64,000 nucleotides of DNA from Flavobacteriaceae bacterium (GCA_021739635.1 JAIPBH010000006.1:162880-226879); one strand, 5' to 3'; counted from the first letter of the stretch, positions 9,328 to 18,558 are shown. The notes: a model not told the origin generated them from the sequence alone. Made by a program: numbers and translations.

Positions 9328-10188
9328 ATGAAAAACCAACATACCAACCACCTTTTTGAACTTTTAGTTGGAACACTTTTTATTAGCACATCAGGCGTAT
9401 TAGGTAAATTTATTGATATGCCCACACCTGTAATCATTTGGTGTAGATGCGCCTTAGGAGCCTTATTTTTATTCGGGTTTTGCAGATTTAAAAAAATCAG
9501 CATTAAAATAAATTCAAAAAAAGAGTTCTCAACAGTTTTCTTAAGCTCGTTATTTTTAGGCGTTCATTGGATAACCTATTTCTATGCCTTAAAATTTTCT
9601 AATGTAGCATTAGGCATGTTATCACTTTTTACGTTTCCTGTCATTACCGCATTGTTAGAACCTCTTTTTATAAAAACTAAACTAAATCCAATTCACATTT
9701 TTTTAGGCCTATTAGTGTTGCTTGGTATTTATATCCTTGCTCCTGAATTTAACTTTGAAAGTTCACAAGTAAAAGGTGTTTTATTAGGATTGTTTTCTGC
9801 CTTATGTTACGCTTTGCGAAATTTAATATTAAAACAACATATTGGTCAGTATAGTGGAACCACTTTGATGATGCATCAAATTTTTATTCTGTCTGTATTA
9901 TTACTTCCAGTGATGTTTACAATGGATGTGAGTAATATTTCTACACAATTTCCATATATCATTATTTTAGCTCTTGTAACTACTGCCATTGGTCATTCCA
10001 TGTTTATTCATAGTCTGAAATATTTTTCAGTAAGCACCGCAAGTATTATCAATAGCTTGCAACCTATTTTTGGAATTGTTATGGCTTTCTTTTTTCTTAA
10101 AGAAATTCCAACATGGAACACTTTTATTGGCGGTTCTTTAATTCTAGCGACTGTTATTATTGAAAGTGTGAGGTCAAAAAGAGCGTAA
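9328..10188 (+). CDS. EamA/DMT-superfamily membrane transporter
   Basis: 286 residues with about ten hydrophobic segments in two homologous halves, as in EamA-domain drug/metabolite transporters. Recognisable positions are the first-helix region LLVGTLFISTSGVLGKFID and the second repeat SALCYALRNLILK...LILATVIIESV. The substrate is unknown; amino-acid or metabolite export is common in this superfamily. It begins immediately after the M20 peptidase stop codon (9327/9328), suggesting coupling and perhaps export of amino acids released by peptide hydrolysis (inference). Confidence 0.9.
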   Translation: MKNQHTNHLFELLVGTLFISTSGVLGKFIDMPTPVIIWCRCALGALFLFGFCRFKKISIKINSKKEFSTVFLSSLFLGVHWITYFYALKFSNVALGMLSLFTFPVITALLEPLFIKTKLNPIHIFLGLLVLLGIYILAPEFNFESSQVKGVLLGLFSALCYALRNLILKQHIGQYSGTTLMMHQIFILSVLLLPVMFTMDVSNISTQFPYIIILALVTTAIGHSMFIHSLKYFSVSTASIINSLQPIFGIVMAFFFLKEIPTWNTFIGGSLILATVIIESVRSKRA

Positions 10189-10279
10189 ATAAATTAAAAA
10201 ATCAATTTGTTTTCATTTGAAGTGTAACAAATATAACACTTTAACGTTCTAATAACCAATCAATCAAATCACAAACGTT

Positions 10280-11380
10280 ATGTTAAAGCAATTCTTCATC
10301 ATTTGCTCTGGTGCCGATACCGATATTTTAGAAAGCTGTTCTAAAGGCGAACAAAATAAATATGCTGGCATTGGCGCTACTGTTTTCTTTACAGCCGTTA
10401 TGGCTTTTATAGCTGCTAGTTATGCGCTTTACACGGTTTTTGACAACTTGTATTCATCTGTGTTTTTCGGACTTATTTGGGGATTCCTCATTTTTAATTT
10501 AGACCGTTTTATTGTGTCTACCATTAAAAAAACGGGAAACTTTATGGATGAATTCATTCAAGCAACGCCGCGAATTATATTGGCTGTGATTATTGCGGTG
10601 GTGATTTCAAAACCTTTGGAACTTAAAATTTTTGAAAAAGAAATCAATCAGGTGCTATTAAAACAAAAAAATGATTTAACACTCGCCAATAAAAACCAGA
10701 TTGCCAAACAATTTACACCAAACATCAAGGGTATAGACAATAATATCAAATCTCTTCAACAGCAAATTGCCACGAAAGAAGCGGAAGTGAATGAATTATA
10801 CAACACCTATATTGCCGAAGCCGAAGGAACCGCTGGTACCAAACGCTTGGGCAAAGGTCCTGTTTATCAAGAAAAACGCGAAAAGCATGATGCTTTATTA
10901 GCTGAATTGCAACAATTAAAAACAGATAACATATTAAAAATAGACGCTTTTGAAGTTCAAAAGGCCGATTTAAAAAATAATTACGACACCGAAGTACAAA
11001 AAACACAACCCATCATCAATAATTTTGATGGTTTGATGGCGCGCGTCAATGCACTTGGCGAATTGCCTTGGATACCATCGTTATTTATTTTTCTATTATT
11101 CTTAGCTGTAGAAACGTCGCCTATTTTCGCGAAACTTTTATCACCTAAAAGTGCCTACGATTTTAAATTGGAAGACGAAGAAGCCGCCATTAAATCAAAT
11201 GTGCTTCAAAATAAAAATCAAAGAGAAGCCATGCTTAAAACCGATTTCGCCATAAATGACCGTATTTACAAGGATATAGAAAACGAAGACGAGCTATACA
11301 ATTATAAACGCAAAACAGCTAGAGAACTCATGCAACTTCAAGCCGATGCGTTCTTTAAACAACAAAAAAATGTATTGTAA
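10280..11380 (+). CDS. DUF4407 domain membrane protein
   Basis: 366-residue integral membrane protein matching the DUF4407 family. The start (CSGADTDILESCSKGEQNKYAGIG) and the helices TVFFTAVMAFIAASYAL, VFFGLIWGFLIFNLDRFIVS and IILAVIIAVVISKPLELKIF are characteristic. A long charged coiled-coil segment (about residues 105-245) is followed by a further membrane helix (PSLFIFLLFLAVETSPIF). The family has no established function. It is a monocistronic gene convergent with the STAS-like gene; the two stop codons are adjacent (11380/11381). Confidence 0.85.
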   Translation: MLKQFFIICSGADTDILESCSKGEQNKYAGIGATVFFTAVMAFIAASYALYTVFDNLYSSVFFGLIWGFLIFNLDRFIVSTIKKTGNFMDEFIQATPRIILAVIIAVVISKPLELKIFEKEINQVLLKQKNDLTLANKNQIAKQFTPNIKGIDNNIKSLQQQIATKEAEVNELYNTYIAEAEGTAGTKRLGKGPVYQEKREKHDALLAELQQLKTDNILKIDAFEVQKADLKNNYDTEVQKTQPIINNFDGLMARVNALGELPWIPSLFIFLLFLAVETSPIFAKLLSPKSAYDFKLEDEEAAIKSNVLQNKNQREAMLKTDFAINDRIYKDIENEDELYNYKRKTARELMQLQADAFFKQQKNVL

Positions 11381-11659
11381 CTAAGCGGTTGTTTTATATT
11401 TAAAATGTTCGTATAACTCTTTACATCCCAACCCTATAATAGATAGCTTTTTGTTTTTTATAATGGCTTCATCATGAAGTCCAGCCATAGCCTTAACGCC
11501 ATATTTGTCCATCCACTCAATTTCTTCAATACTAATGGTTAGATTGCTTACTTTATCAAAAATATTTTTAAATTCTTTTTGAAACAAATCAAGGTTATCT
11601 CTATCAAGAATTCCTTTTAATTTAAAATAATTGTTGCTGTGAGTAATTTTTAGGTTCAT
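11381..11659 (-). CDS. Small STAS-domain-like protein
   Basis: 92 residues from the ATG at 11659. An in-frame ATG at 11707 would add 16 residues, but the domain begins at MNLKITHSNNYFKLKGILD. The pattern is that of a STAS (anti-sigma-factor antagonist-like) domain: an N-terminal beta strand with KLKGILD, then LTISIEEIEWMDKYGVKAMAGLHDEAI, where a Ser/Asp-type phospho-site loop would sit, then KLSIIGLGCKELYEHF. The loop has Asp where a phosphorylatable Ser is usual (EWMDKYG), so regulation by an anti-sigma kinase is doubtful. No partner gene is adjacent. Confidence 0.65.
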   Translation of the reverse strand: MNLKITHSNNYFKLKGILDRDNLDLFQKEFKNIFDKVSNLTISIEEIEWMDKYGVKAMAGLHDEAIIKNKKLSIIGLGCKELYEHFKYKTTA

Positions 11660-11885
11660 AATAACATAATTAAAAAGGTTAAACGATAAACTTGGGCTAT
11701 TAATCATTTGATTGTCATGTAAATATAAAAACCCAAATGAGCTTTTTACTATTTATTCGATGAATAGAAACTTACTTTAGTTTAAAAAAAATTTCGTGTC
11801 AAAATAATCGACGTTTAACCTATTTAAAACAAGTTTTTGCTATTTTTACTCGCATTACAGTTATTTTCATCCATAAAAAAAACAC

Positions 11886-12320
11886 ATGAAAAAATATATT
11901 TTAATACTATGTGCCATTATAATCAGTCAAGTAAGTCTTGGTCAACCTACTGAACAAGAAGATAAAGATGCCATACAAGCTGTACTTAAAGCACAACGTT
12001 TAGCTTGGTCTGATAACAATATTGAAGCATTTATGGAAGGCTATTGGAAAAGTGATTCTCTTAAATTTTATGGCAGTAATGGTGTAACTTATGGTTGGGA
12101 AAATACTTTAGAACGTTATAAACAAGCCTATCCAACAGCAGATCATACGGGCACTTTAAGCTTTAAAATTAATGATATATCAAAAATAACAGAAGATGCC
12201 TATTACGTCATGGGAGAATTTCATTTAAAGCGAAACGTTGGTAATGCAACCGGTATTTTTATGATTATTTTTAAAAGAATTGATGGTGAATGGAAAATAA
12301 TTGCCGATACATCTAGCTAA
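11886..12320 (+). CDS. Secreted DUF4440/SnoaL-like (NTF2 fold) protein
   Basis: 144 residues: signal peptide (MKKYILILCAIIISQVSLGQ), then one NTF2-like domain with family pattern (DKDAIQAVLKAQRLAWSDNNIEAFMEGYWKSDSLKFYGSNG, then a C-terminal strand IFMIIFKRIDGEWKIIADTSS). DUF4440 proteins are small periplasmic proteins of mostly unknown function; some bind or convert small molecules. The Gfo/Idh oxidoreductase gene begins 3 bases after its stop, so the two are probably cotranscribed. Confidence 0.85.
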   Translation: MKKYILILCAIIISQVSLGQPTEQEDKDAIQAVLKAQRLAWSDNNIEAFMEGYWKSDSLKFYGSNGVTYGWENTLERYKQAYPTADHTGTLSFKINDISKITEDAYYVMGEFHLKRNVGNATGIFMIIFKRIDGEWKIIADTSS

Positions 12321-12323
12321 AAC

Positions 12324-13301
12324 ATGAATGGCAAAACTATAAATTGGGGCATTATTGGTGTTGGTGATGTTTGTGAAAAAAAGAGTGCACCAGCCTATCA
12401 AAAAACTGACGGATTTAATTTAAAATCTGTCATGCGAAGAGACTTGAATAAAGCCAAAGACTTTGCGTATAGACATGGCATTGAACAATTTACCGACAAT
12501 GCAGATAACTTAATTAATGACCCAAAAATAGATGCTATTTATATTGCAACACCACCAAACAATCATTTAGAGTATGCTTTAAAGGTTGCAGAAGCTGGTA
12601 AAATTTGCTGTGTAGAAAAACCCATGGCCGTAACATTTAAAGAATGTGAAACCATGTTTAGTGAATTTAAAGGAAAAAACATACCTCTTTTTGTTGCTTA
12701 CTATCGTAGATGTTTACCAAGATTTCTTCAAATAAAAACATGGATTGACCATAAAGAAATTGGTGATTTAAGACACATTCATTGGTGTTTGAGTAAACCT
12801 ACCAATTCTATTGATTTGACACAGAATTATAATTGGAGAACAGATGAAACCATTGCACTTGGTGGTTATTTTGATGATTTAGCGTCACATGGTTTAGACT
12901 TTTTCCATTTTATTTTAGGAGAAGTTGAATCAGTTAGTGGCCATACTACTAACCAACAACAGTTGTATTCGGCTAAAGATGCTTTATCAGCTTCATGGAT
13001 TCATAAAAATGGTGCTACTGGTTCTGCCTTTTGGAATTTTGGTTCATGGAAACGAGAAGATAAGGTAGAAATCTTAGGAAGTAAAGGGTCTATTATGTTT
13101 TCGGTTTTTGATGATAATCCTATTCAGCTTATCACTTCAAAAGAAACCATTAGATTACATATTGAGCACCCTGAAAATATTCAATTATATCATGTTCAAG
13201 CTATGAAAAACCATTTAGATGGTTTAGAGCAACATCCATCAACTGGAGAAACTGCGCTTCATACAGCTTGGATTATAGACAAAATTCTTGGTAGAATTTA
13301 A
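12324..13301 (+). CDS. Gfo/Idh/MocA-family NAD(P)-dependent oxidoreductase
   Basis: 325 residues. The N-terminal Rossmann fold is WGIIGVGDVCEKKSAPAYQK, an atypical GxGxxC glycine motif. The family signature CVEKPMA (about residues 95-101) carries the catalytic-region Lys. The C-terminal alpha/beta domain includes the GGYFDDLASHGLDFFHFILG segment with the usual Asp and His positions. Such enzymes oxidise or reduce sugars, inositols and related polyols; the substrate here is unknown. Cytoplasmic. It overlaps the end of the convergent hydroxyproline dehydrogenase gene by 4 bp. Confidence 0.9.
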   Translation: MNGKTINWGIIGVGDVCEKKSAPAYQKTDGFNLKSVMRRDLNKAKDFAYRHGIEQFTDNADNLINDPKIDAIYIATPPNNHLEYALKVAEAGKICCVEKPMAVTFKECETMFSEFKGKNIPLFVAYYRRCLPRFLQIKTWIDHKEIGDLRHIHWCLSKPTNSIDLTQNYNWRTDETIALGGYFDDLASHGLDFFHFILGEVESVSGHTTNQQQLYSAKDALSASWIHKNGATGSAFWNFGSWKREDKVEILGSKGSIMFSVFDDNPIQLITSKETIRLHIEHPENIQLYHVQAMKNHLDGLEQHPSTGETALHTAWIIDKILGRI

Positions 13302-14542
13302 AATGTTCTATCAGGATGAAAACTGTCTAAATTCATTGATAGCTTCTTATTTGATATGATTTCAGAAACCAATTTACCAGTTGCTGGCCCCATACTCCAA
13401 CCCATCATAGCATGACCAGTGGCAATGGTTAAATTAGCACATTTTGATAATTTACCAATATACGGTAATCCATCAGCTGAAACTGGGCGTAACCCACAAC
13501 TCGCTTGATTTTTCTCTTCAATTGTTAATGAGATTTCAGGATAAAATTTTGTAGCTGCATTTGCAATGGCTTCCACTCGTTCTTTTCTAATATCATGATT
13601 AATTCCTGCAATTTCCATAGTGCCAGCAAAACGAGTAAACCCATTCATTGGCGTTACAGCTACTTTTTTTTCAACCAGAATAGATGGTATTGTAATTCTG
13701 GTTTCTTGAGTTGTATTAATTCGATATCCTTTTCCTGCCTGAAGTAATAATTTTAAACCTAATTTTTTACTCAATAAATTGCTCCATGAACCAGCTGCCA
13801 AAACAAATTCATCGGCTTTTAAAATTTGTTTATTGGTTTTAATTGCTGCAATTTTTCCATTTTTAACTTCTAAATCTTCAACTGTTTCGTTTATATAAAA
13901 TTGAACGCCAACTCGTTTTAAATAAGCTTTCATACTATCCATAAATTCATTAGGAGTAGCATGTGAATCGCATTTAAAATAGGTTGCGCCTTTAGCAACA
14001 ATTTTTACATTGGGTTCTATGGCTTTGATTTCTTCTACATTTAATTCAACAACATCTAAACCTTCCTTTTGAGCTAAATGAGCTAATTTGATTTCTTCTT
14101 CTAAAACATGATCTGTTTGACATAACATTAACAAACCTTTCTTTTCATAATGAGATTTAAAGTTTTCAACCTTATGAATGTCTTCATATAAATCTTGACT
14201 TAACAAAGCTATTTCTTTTATAACTGGAATAGATTTTTCAACATGTTTAGCGTTACAAGATTTATTGAATGCCAAAGTCCATTGTAAAAAATCTAAATCT
14301 AAACGAGGCTTTATATATAATGGACTTGCGGAATTAAACATCCATTTAATGCCTTTTTTCATAACACCTGGCGCTGCCAATGGAATAATATGGCTTGGTG
14401 ATAAATAACCGGCATTTACATAAGATGCACCAGCATCCATATTAGATTGGTCTACAATGGTAACCTGATGACCTTCTTTATGAAGATAGTAGGCAGAACT
14501 TAATCCTATAATGCCTCCTCCAATAATGATAATGTGTTTCAA
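13298..14542 (-). CDS. FAD-dependent D-amino-acid (cis-4-hydroxy-D-proline) dehydrogenase
   Basis: 414-residue DadA-like flavoprotein. The N-terminal FAD Rossmann motif is IIIIGGGIIGLSSAYYL followed by TIVDQSNMDAGASYVNAG. The C-terminal signature is CGLRPVSADGLPYIGKL and ATGHAMMGWSMGPATG. In the hydroxyproline route it should oxidise cis-4-hydroxy-D-proline to 1-pyrroline-4-hydroxy-2-carboxylate. That specificity is inferred from the adjacent 4-hydroxyproline epimerase, HypD and semialdehyde dehydrogenase, not from the protein alone. Its start overlaps the stop of the VOC gene by 4 bp, indicating translational coupling in the minus-strand operon. Confidence 0.9.
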   Translation of the reverse strand: MKHIIIIGGGIIGLSSAYYLHKEGHQVTIVDQSNMDAGASYVNAGYLSPSHIIPLAAPGVMKKGIKWMFNSASPLYIKPRLDLDFLQWTLAFNKSCNAKHVEKSIPVIKEIALLSQDLYEDIHKVENFKSHYEKKGLLMLCQTDHVLEEEIKLAHLAQKEGLDVVELNVEEIKAIEPNVKIVAKGATYFKCDSHATPNEFMDSMKAYLKRVGVQFYINETVEDLEVKNGKIAAIKTNKQILKADEFVLAAGSWSNLLSKKLGLKLLLQAGKGYRINTTQETRITIPSILVEKKVAVTPMNGFTRFAGTMEIAGINHDIRKERVEAIANAATKFYPEISLTIEEKNQASCGLRPVSADGLPYIGKLSKCANLTIATGHAMMGWSMGPATGKLVSEIISNKKLSMNLDSFHPDRTF

Positions 14543-14940
14543 TTTAAATTCTTTTTAGGTTCAATTAAATCCCATAAATTTCCATATAAATCTTCAAAAA
14601 CAGCAACTTTCCCATAATATTCTTCTGAAATTTCTCTAACAAATTTAACCTGTTTTGAAATATACATTTTGTAATCTCTTTCAATATCATCCGTACTTAA
14701 AAACAAAAAAACACGTCCTCCAGTTTGATTGCCAATAGCTTTAGTTTCTTGTTCATTTTTTGGTTGTGCCAGCAACAATTTAAACCTACTTTTCTTTTGG
14801 GGCGCTATTACAACCCATCTTTTCTTATCATCTATAGGGGTGTCTTCTATCAAAACAAAACCTAAAATATTGACATAATATTGAATGGCATCATCATAAT
14901 TTTCAACAACTAAGGTCATTAATACTATTTCTCTTTTCAT
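14539..14940 (-). CDS. VOC-superfamily (glyoxalase/dioxygenase-like) protein
   Basis: 133 residues with the paired beta-alpha-beta-beta-beta modules of the vicinal-oxygen-chelate fold: VLMTLVVENYDDAIQYYVNILGFVLIEDTP at the start and VAVFEDLYGNLWDLIEPK at the end. The last segment holds the usual metal-ligand Glu position. No classical glyoxalase I active-site set can be confirmed. It is embedded in the hydroxyproline operon between dehydrogenase and epimerase (1-bp gap upstream, 4-bp overlap downstream), so a supporting role in that pathway is likely but undefined. Confidence 0.85.
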   Translation of the reverse strand: MKREIVLMTLVVENYDDAIQYYVNILGFVLIEDTPIDDKKRWVVIAPQKKSRFKLLLAQPKNEQETKAIGNQTGGRVFLFLSTDDIERDYKMYISKQVKFVREISEEYYGKVAVFEDLYGNLWDLIEPKKNLN

Positions 14941-14941
14941 A

Positions 14942-15952
14942 CTATATCACTTGAAAACCATAGGCATATGGATCATCTTCATCATCTATAGTGATGGTAT
15001 TATGACCATAAATTTTTGCCCATCCTTTAATACTTGGTATAATTGCCAACTTACCGTTTAAGGTTGTTTCTTCTTCTACGCGTCCAATAAACTTACTTCC
15101 AATAAAGCTTTCATGAATGAAGTCTTCTCCAATTTTTAATTTTCCTTTGGCATATAATTGCGCTAATCTGGCAGAGGTTCCTGTTCCACAAGGACTTCTA
15201 TCAATAGCTTTATCGCCATAGAACACCGCATTTCTACCTGATGACGTTGGGTCTATGGGAGTTCCTGTCCAAAGCAAATGTGAGACATCTCTAATCGTTT
15301 CATTTTCTGGATGAATAAACTTATTGGGATATTTCTCGTTAATTCGTTGACGAACTACTTGAGAATATTGAATAATCTTTGAAGCCGAAAAATCTTGAAC
15401 ACCTGAAAAATTTTCTTGAGGATCTACAATGGCATAATAATTTCCACCGTAGGCCACATCAAATGTGATGGTTCCTAATTCTGGACAATCAATCGTTAAA
15501 TTTTCAGCAGCTAAATAGCTTTTCACGTTGGTGAGCTTAACCCAATCTACTTTTTTTCCTGATTGTTTATATTCAATTTCAACCAAACCAGCAGGCGCTT
15601 CCATTTTAATTTTTCCAGGAATTTTTGGGACAATTAAGCCTTCTTCAATAGCAATGGTAATGGTACCAATAGTGCCATGACCACACATTGGCAAACAACC
15701 TGATGTTTCAATAAATAAAATAGCAACATCATTTTCAAGATTGTGTGGTGGAAATAGCATGCTACCACTCATCATATCATGACCACGAGGCTCAAACATT
15801 AAGCCTTTACGAATCCAATCATATTCTTTTAAAAAATGTTGACGCTTTTCACTCATAGTATTTCCAATTAAATTTGGAACACCTTCTTTGATAACTCTTA
15901 CTGGATTACCACAAGTATGAGCATCAATACAAACAAACGTATTACGTGTCAT
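14942..15952 (-). CDS. 4-hydroxyproline 2-epimerase (proline racemase family)
   Basis: 336-residue cytoplasmic enzyme that converts trans-4-hydroxy-L-proline to cis-4-hydroxy-D-proline, the first step of the pathway. Both catalytic cysteines are present: Cys90 in MCGHGTIG and Cys255 in DRSPCGTGTSA. This separates it from the trans-3-hydroxyproline dehydratase branch, where the second Cys is replaced by Thr. The N-terminal FVCIDAHTCGNPVRV is characteristic of hydroxyproline epimerases. Its start codon overlaps the stop of the upstream aldehyde dehydrogenase (15952), so translation is coupled. Proline racemase is the alternative, but the surrounding genes make hydroxyproline much more likely. 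Confidence 0.93.
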   Translation of the reverse strand: MTRNTFVCIDAHTCGNPVRVIKEGVPNLIGNTMSEKRQHFLKEYDWIRKGLMFEPRGHDMMSGSMLFPPHNLENDVAILFIETSGCLPMCGHGTIGTITIAIEEGLIVPKIPGKIKMEAPAGLVEIEYKQSGKKVDWVKLTNVKSYLAAENLTIDCPELGTITFDVAYGGNYYAIVDPQENFSGVQDFSASKIIQYSQVVRQRINEKYPNKFIHPENETIRDVSHLLWTGTPIDPTSSGRNAVFYGDKAIDRSPCGTGTSARLAQLYAKGKLKIGEDFIHESFIGSKFIGRVEEETTLNGKLAIIPSIKGWAKIYGHNTITIDDEDDPYAYGFQVI

Positions 15953-17535
15953 TAACTAATTTTATTTTGAGTTTGCTTATTGTTTACTAACCGAGAAATA
16001 TCTAATGGATTTTCGTTTTTTAATTCGTCTGGCAACAATTCATTCGGCCAATCTTGGTAACTAAATGGTCGAACCCAACGTTTAATAGAATTGATTCCAA
16101 CAGCAGTAAAACGGCTATCCGTTGATGCTGGATAAGGACCACCATGAACCATAGATGGACAAACTTCTACACCTGTTGGAACACCGTTATAAATGATACG
16201 ACCAACTCTATTTTGAAGTGCTGAAATTAATTTTGGGTAGTTTGTTGCTTCATCATCTGCTATTAAAGTGCCCGTTAATTGACCTTCTAATTTTGAGATA
16301 ATTAATTCCAACTGATTTGTGTCTTCACATTGCACAACCATTGAAAAAGGCCCAAAAACTTCTTGATGTAAGTGTGTGTTTTCTAAAAATGTTTCGCCAT
16401 CAACTGTGGTAATGGCTTGTCTGGCAAAATTGGTCTTTACATTATTTTCAAAATCTGAAACAATGGTCAACCCTTTTTGTGATACCATTTTAGACTTATT
16501 ACTTTCATAAGCTCCGATAATATTAGGATGCAACATACAGGTTGGCTCAATCTTAACAATTTCATTGGCTAATGCCGAAATAAATTGAGTTAAAGTATCG
16601 CTTTTTATAGCTAAAAGCAATCCTGGATTAGTACAAAACTGCCCGGTTCCAAGAGTAATTGAGCCTGCATAGGTTTTGGCCAAATCTTCACTTCCATTCT
16701 TTAAAGCATTTGGCAATATAATAACCGGATTAATGCTACCCATTTCGGCAAACACAGGTATTGGTTCCTGTCTTTGAGAAGCTAAATCATATAAAGCTCT
16801 ACCTCCACGAATGCTTCCTGTAAAACCAACTGCTTTGACATCTGGATGTTTTACTAATTGAGTTCCAACATCGATGCCGCTACTATTTAAATTTGAAAAT
16901 ACGCCATTGGGCATGCCTGTTTTTTCTGCTGCCTTGATAATAGCTGAGGCAACTAATTCTCCAGTTCCTGCATGCATAGGATGAGACTTCACAATAACCG
17001 GGCAACCAGCGGCTAATGCTGCAGCCGTATCGCCGCCAGCTGTTGAATAAGCTAAAGGGAAATTACTAGCACCAAAAACAACCACTGGACCTATTGGAAT
17101 TAATAATTTTCTTAAATCTGGTTTTGGTAAAGGTTCCCGTTCTGGTTGAGCTGTATCAATAGAGGCTTCAACCCATGAGCCTTCTTTAACCAAATCTGCA
17201 AATGAGCGCAACTGAAAAACGGTTCGTCCGCGTTCTCCTTTGGCTCTGCCTTCTGGAAGTCCGGATTCCATGCAAAAGGTTTGAATAAGTGCTTCATCTA
17301 AGGCTAAAATTTCATCGGCTATGGTATTAAGAAATAATGCTTTTTTTTCACCTGAAACCTTTCTGTATGTTTTAAAAGCTTCTGAAGCTAAATGAACTGC
17401 TTCATTAATTTCTTCTGAAGTTGCTTCAACAAAAATGGATTCGTTTTCAATATTTAATTGAGGATTGAATGTTTTGTAAGTTTTATTTCCTTTGGCAGAT
17501 TGTTTGTTTCCTATATAGTTTTGTCCTGTTATCAT
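15952..17535 (-). CDS. 2,5-dioxovalerate (alpha-ketoglutaric semialdehyde) dehydrogenase
   Basis: 527-residue aldehyde dehydrogenase; the length and sequence style fit the ketoglutaric semialdehyde dehydrogenase branch. Visible features are the NAD(P) binding region (VVVFGASNFPLAYSTAGGDT, VKSHPMHAGTG, VGFTGSIRGGRAL), the catalytic-base segment FAEMGSINP (Glu) and the nucleophile segment GTGQFCTNPG (Cys). It should oxidise the semialdehyde made by HypD to 2-oxoglutarate, feeding the TCA cycle. It is transcribed after the HypD gene, from which it is separated by about 100 bp holding a GC-rich structured element (17551-17638). Confidence 0.93.
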   Translation of the reverse strand: MITGQNYIGNKQSAKGNKTYKTFNPQLNIENESIFVEATSEEINEAVHLASEAFKTYRKVSGEKKALFLNTIADEILALDEALIQTFCMESGLPEGRAKGERGRTVFQLRSFADLVKEGSWVEASIDTAQPEREPLPKPDLRKLLIPIGPVVVFGASNFPLAYSTAGGDTAAALAAGCPVIVKSHPMHAGTGELVASAIIKAAEKTGMPNGVFSNLNSSGIDVGTQLVKHPDVKAVGFTGSIRGGRALYDLASQRQEPIPVFAEMGSINPVIILPNALKNGSEDLAKTYAGSITLGTGQFCTNPGLLLAIKSDTLTQFISALANEIVKIEPTCMLHPNIIGAYESNKSKMVSQKGLTIVSDFENNVKTNFARQAITTVDGETFLENTHLHQEVFGPFSMVVQCEDTNQLELIISKLEGQLTGTLIADDEATNYPKLISALQNRVGRIIYNGVPTGVEVCPSMVHGGPYPASTDSRFTAVGINSIKRWVRPFSYQDWPNELLPDELKNENPLDISRLVNNKQTQNKIS

Positions 17536-17550
17536 ACGCTTGTTTTTGTG

Positions 17551-17638
17551 TTAGGGATGGAGGTTTTGTTTGAGCTCTCCGCCTAAGCGGAAGCGAGTAC
17601 CGATAGCCCGACCGCGCCTAAGCGTGGTAACACCCTAA
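17551..17638. repeat. GC-rich palindromic intergenic element between hypD and the semialdehyde dehydrogenase gene
   Basis: Much richer in G+C than its surroundings. The ends are TTAGGG (17551-17556) and CCCTAA (17633-17638), inverted. Inside are two small hairpins: CCGC-CTAA-GCGG, and ACCGCG-CCTAAG-CGTGGT with one G-T pair. Both carry the same 10-mer CGCCTAAGCG (17580-17589, 17615-17624). This is the layout of a REP/BIME-like dispersed element. It overlaps the last codon of the HypD gene and may act as an mRNA processing or stability element inside the operon (inference). Confidence 0.55.
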
Positions 17639-18558
17639 TTATTTAAATTTTTATAGTCTGGCAAGGTTGGTCTAGTTTTTAAAGCATCTTCAATAATTTT
17701 TGAAATAGTTTTTCGCTCATCTCCTTCTAACACCAATCTTGGCGGTCTTACATATTCTGAACCTATTTTTGTATATGCAGAAGCGAGTTTGATATATTGT
17801 ACTAATTTAGGGTTTATATCTAACTCTAGCAATGGCATAAACCATCTATAAATGGCGATGGCTTCTTTAATTTTTCCAGCTTTTTGAAGTTCATAAATGG
17901 CAACCGTTTCGGCTGGAAATGCGTCTACCAATCCAGCAACCCATCCATCGGCGCCTATGAGCAAACTTTCTAACGCCAAGGTATCTACACCTGTCATAAT
18001 GGCTAATCTATTGCCAAACCTGTTTTTAATTCGGGTGATGTTGGTAGTGTCTCGTGTAGATTCTTTTACCGCTTGAATGTTTGGACAAGCTTTTAACAAT
18101 TTATCGAACATATCTAAGGTCACTTCAATTTTATAATCGACTGGGTTATTGTAAATCATAATGGGCAAAGATGTGCTATTGGCAATGGCTTTAAAATAAG
18201 CTACAACCTCGTCATCACTAGCTTTATAACGCATAGGAGGCAACATCATGAGGCCTTTTGCGCCATCTTCTTGAGCTGTTTTAGCTAGATTGATAGCAGC
18301 TTTTGTGGTTTGTTCAGCTATATTCATAAGCACTGGCACTTTGTCTTTAACAAATGTGACGGTTTCTCTGGTTAAAATACGTCGTTCTACATCTGATAAA
18401 GTACTGGCTTCACCAAGTGTACCGCCTAATACCAAGCCATGAACGCCAGCCTCTAACTGTGCTTGAATATTGATTTTAAACAATTCTAAATCTAACTCAT
18501 CATTTGCGGTAAACTGTGTTGTTACTGCTGGCATCACGCCTTCCCATTTAATGCTCAT
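17635..18558 (-). CDS. 1-pyrroline-4-hydroxy-2-carboxylate deaminase (HypD; DapA/NAL superfamily)
   Basis: 307-residue class I aldolase-like enzyme of the dihydrodipicolinate synthase family. Seen: N-terminal VMPAVTTQFTANDELDLELF, phosphate-loop-like GTLGEASTLSDVER, the Tyr of MIYNNPVDYK, and the Schiff-base Lys of IQAVKESTRD. In this gene context it should deaminate and dehydrate 1-pyrroline-4-hydroxy-2-carboxylate to 2-oxoglutaric semialdehyde. Family alternatives (dihydrodipicolinate synthase, N-acetylneuraminate lyase) are disfavoured by the neighbours. It is the first gene of the minus-strand operon and divergent from the AraC regulator (123-bp gap). Confidence 0.9.
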   Translation of the reverse strand: MSIKWEGVMPAVTTQFTANDELDLELFKINIQAQLEAGVHGLVLGGTLGEASTLSDVERRILTRETVTFVKDKVPVLMNIAEQTTKAAINLAKTAQEDGAKGLMMLPPMRYKASDDEVVAYFKAIANSTSLPIMIYNNPVDYKIEVTLDMFDKLLKACPNIQAVKESTRDTTNITRIKNRFGNRLAIMTGVDTLALESLLIGADGWVAGLVDAFPAETVAIYELQKAGKIKEAIAIYRWFMPLLELDINPKLVQYIKLASAYTKIGSEYVRPPRLVLEGDERKTISKIIEDALKTRPTLPDYKNLNN

